Of a stretch of 30,432 nt of DNA, positions 7,715 to 18,383 are shown one piece after another. A program made the translations under genes and the position numbers. The stretch is from an uncultured Alphaproteobacteria bacterium. GTDB lineage: Bacteria; Pseudomonadota; Alphaproteobacteria; Rhizobiales; Beijerinckiaceae. Every line of letters starts with the position of its first letter. Positions within the stretch are counted from its first letter, which is position 1. The notes under the pieces are model-generated. The model saw only the letters and a list, made by a program, of their open reading frames with translations. It had not been told where the DNA came from and searched no databases. The DNA lies in contig CALKHP010000045.1 of the NCBI GenBank assembly GCA_937988775.1, forward strand, positions 1-30,432. Direction: 5' to 3'.

Positions 7715-7861
7715 GGAAGCCCGCCCGAAGCTCCACGAGAATCCCCAAGACTTGACTTGAAGCAGCCCAGCGGCCACTACTCGCCGGCGTCGGCGGGGAG
7801 CGAGCCGGCCCCTCGATCCACACAAGAAGGCCCGATTTTCCCTCCCCCGGCCCGAAAGCTC

Positions 7862-8815
7862 ATGCGCGCCTATCTCGATTTCGAAAAACCCGTCGCCGAA
7901 CTTGAAGCCAAGATCGCCGAGTTGCACGCGCTCTCCGAGGGCGCCGACCCGGCCGCGATCTCGGACGATGTCGGCCGCCTGGAAGCCAAGGCGCAGCAGG
8001 CGCTGAAGGCGCTCTACGCCACGCTGACGCCATGGCAGAAGACCATGGTGGCGCGCCATCCCGAGCGGCCGCATTTCCGCGACCTCGTCGCCGGGCTGAT
8101 CGAGGATTTCACGCCGCTGGCCGGCGACCGCGCCTTCGGCGAGGACGAGGCGATCGCCGCCGGTTTCGGGCGCTTTCGCGGCCGCGCCGTGTGCGTGATC
8201 GGCCAGGAAAAGGGCTTCGACACCGAAAGCCGCATCAAGCATAATTTCGGCATGGCCCGGCCCGAGGGCTATCGCAAGGCGGTGCGCATCATGGACATGG
8301 CCGAGAAATTCAGCCTGCCGGTGCTGACGCTGGTCGATACCGCCGGCGCCTATCCCGGCATCGGCGCCGAGGAGCGCGGCCAGGCGGAAGCGATCGCGCG
8401 CTCGACCGACCGGCAATTGTCGCTCGGTGTGCCGAGCATTTCCGTCATCATCGGCGAGGGTGGCTCGGGCGGCGCGGTGGCGATCGCCACCGCCAACACC
8501 GTGCTGATGCTCGAGCATGCCATCTACAGCGTGATCTCGCCGGAAGGCGCCGCCTCGATCATCTGGCGCGATTCGACCAAGGCGAGCGACGCGGCGACCA
8601 ACATGAAGATCACGGCGCAGGACCTTTTGCGCTTCGGCGTCATCGACGGCATCATCGCGGAGCCGGCCGGCGGCGCGCATCGCGATCCGCAGGCCGCCAT
8701 CCAGGAGACCGGCAATGCCATCGAGAAGGCGTTCGGCCGCCTCGACGGGTTGTCGCCGGAAGCATTGCGTCAGGCGCGGGCCGAGAAATTCCTCGCCATC
8801 GGCCGCAAGCTCTGA
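7862..8815 (+). CDS. accA: Acetyl-CoA carboxylase carboxyltransferase subunit alpha
   Basis: AccA forms the carboxyltransferase with AccD and moves the carboxyl group from biotin to acetyl-CoA, the committed step of fatty acid synthesis. The 317-residue product has the usual length and motifs: GRAVCVIGQEKG, the NFGMARPEGYRKA segment, VDTAGAYPGIGAEERGQ and the oxyanion-hole region GEGGSGGAVAI. I chose ATG 7862 because MRAYLDFEKPVAELE is the standard N-terminus; the open frame back to 7757 has no homologous look. The 147-base gap after xerD contains TTGACT at 7752-7757, a possible -35 box with only a poor -10, so accA may have its own promoter. Confidence 0.96.
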   Translation: MRAYLDFEKPVAELEAKIAELHALSEGADPAAISDDVGRLEAKAQQALKALYATLTPWQKTMVARHPERPHFRDLVAGLIEDFTPLAGDRAFGEDEAIAAGFGRFRGRAVCVIGQEKGFDTESRIKHNFGMARPEGYRKAVRIMDMAEKFSLPVLTLVDTAGAYPGIGAEERGQAEAIARSTDRQLSLGVPSISVIIGEGGSGGAVAIATANTVLMLEHAIYSVISPEGAASIIWRDSTKASDAATNMKITAQDLLRFGVIDGIIAEPAGGAHRDPQAAIQETGNAIEKAFGRLDGLSPEALRQARAEKFLAIGRKL

Positions 8816-8886
8816 GCGTTGCCTGAACGCGTCATTAAAGATTTATTGAGTGTGTCCGGCGATCGCGGGGGCTTGTGCTAGCGAAG

Positions 8887-8900
8887 CGGTAACGATACCG
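8887..8900. promoter_or_regulatory. Short palindrome upstream of the L,D-transpeptidase gene
   Basis: CGGTA (8887-8891) and TACCG (8896-8900) form an inverted repeat with a 4-base spacer, about 52 bases before the start codon at 8952. The surrounding 136-base gap after accA is more AT-rich than its neighbours and should contain the promoter. The palindrome could be a regulator site, but nothing identifies the regulator. Confidence 0.25.
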
Positions 8901-8951
8901 GTAGATTCCATAGGTGAGGACGAGTCTTATTTCCGGAATTCAGGTCACCCT

Positions 8952-10319
8952 ATGAACAGCATCGCTCTGTTACGCTTCGCTTTTGTTGCCGGCCTTGGCT
9001 TGCTGGTGGCCGGTTGCGTCGAGAATGGTGGTCTGCCGAGCACCGGCCGCGGCTGGGTGGCGATCTCGACCGAGACGCAAGGGCTGATGGCGGCGAAGAA
9101 CATGACGCGCCGCGACCCGGTGCTGCTGCGCGCCTACAAGAAGGAAAGCGAGCTCGAGGTCTGGAAGAAGGACACCTCCGGCACCTACAAGCTGCTGAAA
9201 ACCTATCCGATGTGCCGCTGGTCGGGCCAGCTCGGCCCCAAGGTGCGCGAAGGCGACCGGCAGGTGCCGGAGGGCTTCTACAGCATCACGCCGGCGGCGA
9301 TGAACCCGAATTCGAGCTACTACCTGTCGTTCAACGTCGGTTATCCGAACAAATACGACCGCGCCTATGGCCGCACCGGCGGCAACATCATGGTGCACGG
9401 CGCCTGTACCTCGGCCGGCTGCCTGTCGATGACCGACGAGCAGATCGCCGACCTTTACGCACTGCTGCGGGAAGCCTTTGCCGGCGGCCAGAAGGAAGTG
9501 CAGCTGCAATCCTTCCCGTTCCGCATGACGGCGAAGAACCTCGCCAAGTTCCGGCTCGACGCCAACATGCCGTTCTGGAAGAACCTCAAGCAGGGTTCCG
9601 ACCATTTCGACGTTACCAAGGTTGAGCCGCGCGTCGCGGTCTGTGGCCGGAAATACGTCTTCAACGAGACGGCCAAGAGCGGCAGCTTCGATGCCACCGC
9701 CGCCTGCCCGCCGATGGAGATGGACGCTTCGTTGAAGCAGGCGGTCGCCCAGAAGCAGCATCAGGACGAGGTCCAGGTCGCCGAACTCGTCAAGGGCGGC
9801 GAGAAGGCGATCCGGCGCATCTATCAGGATGGCGACCAGAACCCGAGCTTCAAGGCCAAGCAGATGGCCTATTCCGGCGGCGTGCCGGTGAGCCGGATCG
9901 ATGCGCTCGCCGAAGGCGGCGTCGATATTCCGATCGAGGACGCCAAGCCCGCCAAGGCGGAAGCGCCCGCCAAACCCGCGACCAGGCTTGCCAGCACCGC
10001 GGCTGCCAGCGTCGCGGCGAACCTGGCGCCGGCTTCTCCCGCGGGAACCGCCGCTCCGGTGCCAACCACGGCGCAGGGTTTTGCCCCGCTCGAGACGGCT
10101 TCGGTGCGTAAGGAGGCCAAATCGGCCGGCTTCTTCAGCCGCTTTACCGGTTTCCTCGGCAGTTCCAGCGACAGCGCGAGCACGCCGGAGGCGGTGCCGG
10201 CCACAATGGGCGAGGTCAATGTGCCGCTGCCGCCGAAGCGTCAGGGCGCGGTGAGCGGCAAGCAGGCGGCGGCCAGCATTCCCGGCCAGTTCGTCGGCCT
10301 GGCGCAAGGCCAGAACTGA
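8952..10319 (+). CDS. L,D-transpeptidase (YkuD/YafK-type) lipoprotein with low-complexity tail
   Basis: The 455-residue product has a lipoprotein signal peptide with lipobox VAGC (Cys22). The YkuD-type catalytic domain spans about 50-220. Its active-site motif runs from His149 (MVHGACTSAGCLSM) to the nucleophile Cys157. Such enzymes make 3-3 cross-links in peptidoglycan, attach proteins to it, or cut those links. The wording is closest to the YafK/DpaA-like subgroup. Residues about 310-455 are rich in Ala, Pro, Lys and Ser with little predicted structure, apart from a short FFSRFTGFLGSS patch, so they are probably a linker or interaction tail. ATG 8952 starts the signal peptide and has AGGT upstream; the frame open back to 8850 is untranslated leader. 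A lytic transglycosylase gene follows on the same strand. Confidence 0.85.
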   Translation: MNSIALLRFAFVAGLGLLVAGCVENGGLPSTGRGWVAISTETQGLMAAKNMTRRDPVLLRAYKKESELEVWKKDTSGTYKLLKTYPMCRWSGQLGPKVREGDRQVPEGFYSITPAAMNPNSSYYLSFNVGYPNKYDRAYGRTGGNIMVHGACTSAGCLSMTDEQIADLYALLREAFAGGQKEVQLQSFPFRMTAKNLAKFRLDANMPFWKNLKQGSDHFDVTKVEPRVAVCGRKYVFNETAKSGSFDATAACPPMEMDASLKQAVAQKQHQDEVQVAELVKGGEKAIRRIYQDGDQNPSFKAKQMAYSGGVPVSRIDALAEGGVDIPIEDAKPAKAEAPAKPATRLASTAAASVAANLAPASPAGTAAPVPTTAQGFAPLETASVRKEAKSAGFFSRFTGFLGSSSDSASTPEAVPATMGEVNVPLPPKRQGAVSGKQAAASIPGQFVGLAQGQN

Positions 10320-10404
10320 GCGGTTGCGCCGGCCGGGCATGGGTTTCGGCGTGACGATCGCGCCGCCGGCGTAAAATCGCCGCATCGGCAGGCTTGAGTC
10401 GCGC

Positions 10405-11181
10405 ATGGTCCGTCTGGCTTTTCTGGCATTCTTGCTGATCGGGGCGCTTGCCGGTGGTCAACCGGCCTCGGCGGGCGAGCCGGCTCCGAAGACGCCGCCG
10501 TCATCCACACCGGGTTCATCCGCGCCCGAAACGGTGGCCGCCGTGCCGCCGGACGCGCCCGAGCAGCAAGGTTCGCAACCGGACGCCATCGGGAAGGACA
10601 CGCCGCGCCAGCGCTTTCGAGCGATCGCGCGGCGCGAGGCTCAGGCGCGCGGCCTGCCGCCGGAAATCGCCGATGCGGTGATGCATGTCGAGAGCGACTA
10701 TAACCCGGCGGCGCGCGGCGGCGCCGGCGAAGTCGGCCTGATGCAGGTGATGCCGCCGACGGCGCGCCTGCTCGGGTTTGCCGGCACGATCGCGCAACTG
10801 GCCGATCCCGAGACCAATATCCGGCTCGGCGTGCGTTACCTGGCGCGCGCCTGGCAACTTGCCGGCGGCGACGTGTGCACCGCGGCGATGAAATACCGCG
10901 CCGGCCATGGCGAGACGCGGTTTTCGGTCAAGTCGGTCGATTATTGCCGGCGCATCCGCATCCATCTCGCTGCGATCGGCTATCCGGTCACCGGCGACTT
11001 GCCGGTCGCGACCTTCGGCTTCAACGATCGCGGGCCGCGCTGGGGTTTTGGCCTCGGCTCGGTCGGCGCGGCGCGGCGGCTGCATTCCGGCCGCAAGCTG
11101 AAAAGCCGCGCCAAATGGGGCGCCTATGACGCGCGCATGAAGAAGCTCACGGCGCAAGGCCGCATCGGGCTGGGGTTATAG
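10405..11181 (+). CDS. Lytic murein transglycosylase (SLT domain), secreted
   Basis: The 258-residue product starts with a Sec signal peptide (hydrophobic 3-17, likely cut after PASA at about 23), followed by a Pro/Ser/Thr-rich linker to about 70. The lysozyme-like SLT domain spans about 70-190, with catalytic Glu96 in HVESDYNP, then GLMQVMPPTARLLGF, then the DPETNIRLGVRYLA and AAMKYRAGHG motifs typical of family 1 transglycosylases. It would cleave the MurNAc-GlcNAc bond to leave 1,6-anhydro ends in the periplasm. The C-terminal 50 residues are basic and not part of the known fold. It lies 85 bases after the L,D-transpeptidase gene, so the two may form a cell-wall remodelling unit. Confidence 0.9.
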   Translation: MVRLAFLAFLLIGALAGGQPASAGEPAPKTPPSSTPGSSAPETVAAVPPDAPEQQGSQPDAIGKDTPRQRFRAIARREAQARGLPPEIADAVMHVESDYNPAARGGAGEVGLMQVMPPTARLLGFAGTIAQLADPETNIRLGVRYLARAWQLAGGDVCTAAMKYRAGHGETRFSVKSVDYCRRIRIHLAAIGYPVTGDLPVATFGFNDRGPRWGFGLGSVGAARRLHSGRKLKSRAKWGAYDARMKKLTAQGRIGLGL

Positions 11182-11201
11182 CGCGCGGCCCCGCCTGCCA
11201 A

Positions 11202-11654
11202 TCAGCTTCGGATCAGGACGACGCCGACCACCAGCAGCGCGCAGCCGGCAAGGCGCGGCAGGTCGATGGCGTGCTGCGGCACGCCGAGAATGCCGTAATG
11301 GTCGATGGCGACCGACATCACCATCTGTCCGGTGACGAACAGCGCCAGCGAAGTCGCGGCGCCAAGGCGCGGCAGCAGCAAGATCGCCGCCACGACATAG
11401 ACCGCGCCGAACAGCCCGCCGGTCCAGGACAACCACGATGTCCTGGCGATGGCCGGGGCGCTCAGCCACGGTGCGCCGCTGAGCGCCACGAACACGGCCA
11501 TGGCGAGCGCGCCGCCGACATAGCTGATGAAGGCCGCCCATGAGGCGGAGTTGAGCGCGAGCCGCAGGTCGGCGTTGATCGCCGCCTGGAACACGATCGA
11601 TGCGCCGGCGACGACGGCGAAGATCGCCAGCCCGAGGAATTGCCACAACCCCAT
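11202..11654 (-). CDS. DMT-family small transporter (DUF606/YdcZ type)
   Basis: The 150-residue product is almost entirely hydrophobic, with about five membrane segments. The wording FQAAINADLR near the first helix and FVTGQMVMSVAIDHYGILG in the fourth is typical of the DUF606 (YdcZ) branch of the drug/metabolite transporter superfamily. These proteins work as dimers; substrates are unknown. I chose ATG 11654 because GGGAG lies 7-8 bases upstream and MGLWQFLGLAIF starts the first helix; an ATG at 11684 has no ribosome site. Its upstream gap (11655-11769) carries three copies of an 8-base element. Confidence 0.82.
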   Translation of the reverse strand: MGLWQFLGLAIFAVVAGASIVFQAAINADLRLALNSASWAAFISYVGGALAMAVFVALSGAPWLSAPAIARTSWLSWTGGLFGAVYVVAAILLLPRLGAATSLALFVTGQMVMSVAIDHYGILGVPQHAIDLPRLAGCALLVVGVVLIRS

Positions 11655-11722
11655 GAAGGTCTCCCAGAATCGCAAGGAGGCCATTCAGAGCAGGTTCGGC
11701 GGCGGGCGAGAAGGCGACTTTC

Positions 11723-11756
11723 GGGTATTTCCGGGGGTATTTCCCGGGGGGTATTT
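11723..11756. repeat. Three spaced copies of GGGTATTT upstream of the DMT gene
   Basis: GGGTATTT occurs at 11723-11730, 11735-11742 and 11749-11756 (AAATACCC on the strand of the DMT gene), with starts 12 and 14 bases apart. They lie 69-102 bases upstream of the DMT start and just after the cyclase gene end. The regular spacing near one helical turn suggests a regulator-binding array or a decayed tandem duplication. Both are inference. Confidence 0.5.
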
Positions 11757-11769
11757 TCTGCCGCCCGCC

Positions 11770-13026
11770 TCACGCCGGCGCAGTGAGCGCCTGCAGCGCT
11801 TGCGGCAGTTCCGCCTGGCGCAGCGCATAGAGCGCGACCGGCGCGTCGAAGCCGCGCAGCAGGTGCTCGCCGGCCGGCTCCCAGCGCCCGGGCGCCTGGC
11901 GCGCGATCGCCTTGGTGGCGAGCGTGGTGACGTCGAGTTCCTTGGTCATCGCCTCGATGCGGGCGAGCGCGTTGACGGTCGGGCCGATGATCGAGAACAC
12001 CATGCGCTCGGCGATGCCGATATTGCCGAACAGCACCTCGCCCTCGTTGAGGCCGATGCCGAAGGCGATTGGCTCGCGGCCCGAGGCCTCGCGGCGCGCG
12101 TTGAGTTCGGCGAGCCGGCGGTGGCTTTCATCGACCGCGGCGAGCGCGTGCCGGGCCGCCTTGTCATGATCGCCGGCGACGATCGGGAAGATGGCGATGA
12201 CGCCGTCGCCGATGAAATCGAGCACGTCGCCGCCATGCAGCATGACGGCGCCGGCGGTGCAGTCGAAATATTCGTTGAGCAGCCGGATGAACTCGTCCTG
12301 CGGCATGCGCGAGATGTATTCGGTCGAACGCCTGAGGTCGCTGAACCAGATCACCGCCGGCAGGGCGTCGCCGTCGCCGTGGCGGATCTGGCCCGACAGC
12401 ACGCGCTCGCCGGCATGGCTGCCGAGATAGGTGCGCGTCAGCGTGCGCATGATGCCGGTCAGGATGATGGTCTTGGAGACGAGCGCGAAGCGCTTGTGCA
12501 GGCGGCGCAGCTGCTCGATCTGGTTGGCGTCGAAACCGTCGGGGGCGGCGGTGGTGAAGGAGGACACCACGCCGGCGGGATAATCGCGCACGCGCGCGCC
12601 CGGCGTGTTGAGCGCCGTGGCGAAGGCGATGTAATCGGTCATGCCGGCGGCGGCGAATTCATCCAGCACGGGGAAGTCGTGCTGGCGCTCAGGGCCGACG
12701 AGCCGGTGGCGGATGAAGGGCACCGGCCCCTCGACCAGCGCGCGCAGCGGGCTGCGCAGCCATTCGGCGGTCGGCTGGTTGTCGGGCGAGAACGGGATGC
12801 GGTCGAAGGTCATGCCGGAGCCGTTGCGCCAGATCAGCATCTCGACATGGTAGAGCGGGTGCAGCGTGGTCCAGTTGACCATGGCGCGCGCGATCGGGAT
12901 GCCGGCCGCGACGATGCGCTCGCACATCTCCTTGAGCAGCAGCTTCATGTTCGGATCGCCGAAAGCCTGCTCGACCAGCCAGGAGGCGATCTGGTCGATC
13001 TTCGCGCTGCTGTCGGCGTCTTTCAC
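11770..13026 (-). CDS. Class III adenylate/guanylate cyclase with N-terminal sensor-like domain
   Basis: The 418-residue soluble protein has an N-terminal domain (about 1-210) with the motifs ARAMVNWTTLHPLYHVEM and FPVLDEFAAAGMTDY, found ahead of cyclase domains in many rhizobial proteins. The class III catalytic domain spans about 220-400. Metal-binding aspartates are present: Asp230 (FSDLRRS) and Asp274 (IGDGVIAIF). The transition-state Asn and Arg pair (VNALAR) is present. The position four residues before Asp274, normally Lys for adenine selection, is Asp270 (VLDFIGD). This could change nucleotide preference, so I do not call it a strict adenylate cyclase. It starts 21 bases after secA on the same strand and is probably co-transcribed. 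Confidence 0.9.
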   Translation of the reverse strand: MKDADSSAKIDQIASWLVEQAFGDPNMKLLLKEMCERIVAAGIPIARAMVNWTTLHPLYHVEMLIWRNGSGMTFDRIPFSPDNQPTAEWLRSPLRALVEGPVPFIRHRLVGPERQHDFPVLDEFAAAGMTDYIAFATALNTPGARVRDYPAGVVSSFTTAAPDGFDANQIEQLRRLHKRFALVSKTIILTGIMRTLTRTYLGSHAGERVLSGQIRHGDGDALPAVIWFSDLRRSTEYISRMPQDEFIRLLNEYFDCTAGAVMLHGGDVLDFIGDGVIAIFPIVAGDHDKAARHALAAVDESHRRLAELNARREASGREPIAFGIGLNEGEVLFGNIGIAERMVFSIIGPTVNALARIEAMTKELDVTTLATKAIARQAPGRWEPAGEHLLRGFDAPVALYALRQAELPQALQALTAPA

Positions 13027-13047
13027 GCTGGCTTCTTTCGGCGAGGC

Positions 13048-15840
<2,793 letters not shown>

Positions 15841-15863
15841 CTGGACCCTTTCTGAGGCCGGGC

Positions 15864-15884
15864 AAAAAAACCGCGCTGAGCGGT
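15864..15884 (-). terminator. Terminator-like hairpin with T7 tract in the secA leader
   Basis: Read on the minus strand, ACCGC and GCGGT (15884-15880 and 15874-15870) form a 5-base stem with a 5-base loop, followed at once by seven T (15870-15864). It lies 24 bases before the secA ATG. No gene on that strand ends upstream of it, so it cannot serve as an ordinary gene-end terminator and may be an attenuator. The stem is short, so efficiency is uncertain. Confidence 0.45.
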
Positions 15885-16009
15885 GCCGGCCGTGGTCAAT
15901 TCCCCTATGCCGATCCGGTCGGACCGCGCATGAAACGCGTATCGGCCCTTCTTATGACGAAAGGGCGGCGCGGAAAGCCCGAAATGGGTTCTTCAACGCG
16001 CTGGCGCCG

Positions 16010-16038
16010 ACATAAGAATGACCCCTAACCCTTGTCAA
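16010..16038 (-). promoter_or_regulatory. Likely secA promoter
   Basis: On the minus strand a perfect -35 box TTGACA (16038-16033) is followed after 17 bases by TTATGT (16015-16010). This is the best sigma-70-like promoter in the window. Transcription would start near 16003, giving a leader of roughly 160 bases before secA. The 9-base block ATTGACAAG that contains the -35 box is repeated 15 bases upstream (16054-16046), but the copy lacks a good -10. Confidence 0.6.
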
Positions 16039-16136
16039 TGCGGGGCTTGTCAATCGCCTGCGCAACTGCAAGGAAGCGCACGGGGTTTTCAGCGGCCCAC
16101 GGCCGCGTTCGCCAGATTGTCTCGGAGCTTGCCCGC

Positions 16137-17024
16137 ATGCGTTTCATCCCGGTCGCCGTCGCCCTTTCCGCGAGCCTCGTGCTCGTGGGTTCCGCTCTTT
16201 CCGGTTCTGCTCTTGCCGGCCCCGTCGCCACGGTCAACGGCGTCACGATCACCGACGAGGATCTGGCGCTGGCGCAGGAGGATATCGGCTCCCAGGTTCC
16301 GGGCAACGACGCGGCGGCCAAGCGCCAGGCGGTGATCGATTATCTGGTCGACCTGAAGATCGTCGCCCAGGCGGCCGAGAAGGAGAAGCTCGGCGAAGGC
16401 CCCGATTTCGCCCGCCGCCTCGCCATGGCGCGCGACAAGGTGCTGATGGATCGCCTGCTGAGCGAGGCCGCCGACAAGGCGACCAGCGAAACCGCGCTGA
16501 AGGCCTTCTACGAAGACAGCATCAAGACGCTCAAGCCCGAGGAGGAGATCCACGCCCGCCATATTCTGGTGCCGACCGAGGAAGAGGCCAAGAAGGTGCT
16601 CGAGCGGCTCAAGAAGGGCGAGGATTTCGCCAAGCTCGCCGGTGAGCTGTCGAAGGATCCCGGTTCGGGCAAGGAGGGCGGCGATCTCGGCTATTTCACC
16701 AGGGACCGCATGGTGAAGGAGTTCGGCGACGCGGCCTTCGCGCTCAAGCCCGGCGAAATCTCCGGCATCGTCAAGACGCAGTTCGGCTATCACATCATCA
16801 AGGTCGAGGATCGCCGCACCAAGCCGGTGCCGTCCTTCGATACGGTCAAGGACCAGTTGAAGACCTATCTCGGCCGCAAGGCGCAGCAGGAGCGCGTCAC
16901 GGCGCTGCGTGCCGCCGCCAAGGTCGAGCGCTTCGGCCCCGACGGCAAGCCGCTGCCGGCCGAGAAGCCGGCCGAGGCTGAAAAGCCCGCCGAGCCGAAG
17001 CCGGCGGAGCCCAAGAAGAACTGA
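16137..17024 (+). CDS. Parvulin-type peptidylprolyl isomerase, periplasmic
   Basis: The 295-residue product starts with a Sec signal peptide (hydrophobic 5-25, likely cut after SALA at about 27). A SurA/PrsA-like N-terminal chaperone region follows (VATVNGVTITDEDLALAQ), then a parvulin domain at about 135-235 with ARHILVPTEEEA, GDLGYFTRDRMVKEF and TQFGYHIIKVEDRR. The tail is a repeat-like stretch rich in Lys, Pro, Glu and Ala. It would help outer-membrane or periplasmic proteins fold. ATG 16137 has GGAG nine bases upstream and starts the signal peptide; an earlier in-frame ATG at 16032 lies in the secA promoter. Placement divergent from secA links it to protein export. Confidence 0.92.
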   Translation: MRFIPVAVALSASLVLVGSALSGSALAGPVATVNGVTITDEDLALAQEDIGSQVPGNDAAAKRQAVIDYLVDLKIVAQAAEKEKLGEGPDFARRLAMARDKVLMDRLLSEAADKATSETALKAFYEDSIKTLKPEEEIHARHILVPTEEEAKKVLERLKKGEDFAKLAGELSKDPGSGKEGGDLGYFTRDRMVKEFGDAAFALKPGEISGIVKTQFGYHIIKVEDRRTKPVPSFDTVKDQLKTYLGRKAQQERVTALRAAAKVERFGPDGKPLPAEKPAEAEKPAEPKPAEPKKN

Positions 17025-17054
17025 TTCGATCCCTACCGCATTTCGGAGGCCATC

Positions 17055-18305
17055 ATGGCCGGCAAGCAGGTTCCCGTCTCCCCGCTCGCGCCAAAGCGCC
17101 TGGCGGAGCTTCCGCCGATTGCCGGCGTGAAGCTTGCCACCGCCGAGGCCGGCATTCGCTACACCGGCCGCACGGATGTGCTGCTGGTAACGCTGGCGCA
17201 AGGCACGACGGTTGCCGGCGTGTTCACGCGCTCGAAATGCCCCTCGGCTGCTGTCGACTGGTGCCGGGACAATCTCGGCTCCGGCACGGCGCGCGCGCTG
17301 GTGGTCAATTCCGGCAATGCCAATGCCTTCACCGGGCTCAAGGGCAGGGCATCGGTCAAGCTGACGGCCGAGATCGCCGCCAGGGCCGCCGGCTGCAAGA
17401 CGGACGAGGTGTTCCTCGCCTCGACCGGCGTGATCGGCGAGCCGCTCGATGCCAGCAAGTTCGACGGCGTGCTGCAGGATTGCCTCAAGCGCGCTGCGCC
17501 CGAGCCGTGGCATGAGGCGGCCCGCGCCATCATGACCACCGATACGTTTCCGAAGGTCGCGACCGCCACGGCGACGATCGGCGGCGTGCCGGTAACGATC
17601 AACGGCATGGCCAAGGGCGCCGGCATGATCCAGCCCGACATGGCGACCATGCTGAGCTTCATCTTCACCGATGCGCCGATCGCCGCACCCGTGCTGCAAG
17701 GCCTGTTGAAACGCGGCGCCGACAAGAGCTTCAACTGCATCACCGTCGATGGCGACACCTCGACCAGCGATACGCTGATGCTGTTCGCCACCGGCGAGGC
17801 GGCGAAGCGCGGCTGCCCGGCCATCACCGAGACGGGCGACCGGCGCCTCGCCGGCTTCCGCAAGGCGCTCGACGGCTTGCTGCTCGACCTTGCCCAGCAG
17901 GTGGCGCGCGACGGCGAGGGCGCGCGCAAGCTGGTGCAGGTCTCGGTCAGCGGTGCGGTCAGCGCGGCATCGGCGCGCCGCGTCGCGTTCTCGATCGCCA
18001 ATTCGCCGCTGGTCAAGACGGCGGTCGCCGGCGAGGACGCCAATTGGGGCCGCGTGGTGATGGCGGTCGGCAAGGCGGGCGAGCCGGCCGAACGCGACCG
18101 ACTGGCGATCCGCTTCGGGAATATCCGCGTCGCCGTCGATGGCGAGCGCGATCCGGCCTATGACGAGGCCGCGACCACGGCCTACATGAAGCGCTCGGAA
18201 ATCGAGATCGGCGTCGATCTCGGCCTCGGCACCGGCCGGGCCACGGTGTGGACCTGCGACCTGACCAAGGCCTATGTCGAGATCAACGGCGACTACCGTT
18301 CCTGA
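17055..18305 (+). CDS. argJ: Glutamate N-acetyltransferase / amino-acid acetyltransferase ArgJ
   Basis: ArgJ moves the acetyl group from N-acetylornithine to glutamate, closing the cyclic arginine pathway; bifunctional forms also use acetyl-CoA. The 416-residue product is full length and contains the self-cleavage site in GAGMIQPDMATML, where Thr198 becomes the N-terminus of the beta chain and the nucleophile. Other family motifs are NSGNANAFTG, the STGVIGEPL segment and EDANWGRV near the C-terminus. It starts 30 bases after the parvulin gene with GGAGG just upstream (17045-17049), and the two genes probably share a transcript. Confidence 0.96.
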   Translation: MAGKQVPVSPLAPKRLAELPPIAGVKLATAEAGIRYTGRTDVLLVTLAQGTTVAGVFTRSKCPSAAVDWCRDNLGSGTARALVVNSGNANAFTGLKGRASVKLTAEIAARAAGCKTDEVFLASTGVIGEPLDASKFDGVLQDCLKRAAPEPWHEAARAIMTTDTFPKVATATATIGGVPVTINGMAKGAGMIQPDMATMLSFIFTDAPIAAPVLQGLLKRGADKSFNCITVDGDTSTSDTLMLFATGEAAKRGCPAITETGDRRLAGFRKALDGLLLDLAQQVARDGEGARKLVQVSVSGAVSAASARRVAFSIANSPLVKTAVAGEDANWGRVVMAVGKAGEPAERDRLAIRFGNIRVAVDGERDPAYDEAATTAYMKRSEIEIGVDLGLGTGRATVWTCDLTKAYVEINGDYRS

Positions 18306-18383
18306 GCAGCGTTAACGGCGCCCTGCACCGAAGCCGTCATCCGCGGCAGTCGCCCGGAACCATCGGTTAAGGGGTGCGGCGTT

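Larger units (their letters stand above)
15841..16136. other. Divergent intergenic region between secA and the parvulin gene
   Basis: This 296-base gap is the longest in the window. It holds the secA promoter, a secA leader of about 160 bases and the start region of the parvulin gene. Open frames across it (for example 15785-16015 and 16018-16335 on the plus strand) show no recognisable protein and overlap real genes. On the secA strand there is an 8-codon open frame reading MRGPTGSA (ATG near 15930) before the hairpin; I have no evidence that it is translated. Confidence 0.6.

Noticed and set aside
16018..16335. 105-codon open frame overlapping the parvulin start
   Set aside because: It lies in another frame over the signal peptide of the parvulin gene, is rich in Ser/Arg/Pro, and has no ribosome site or homologous look.
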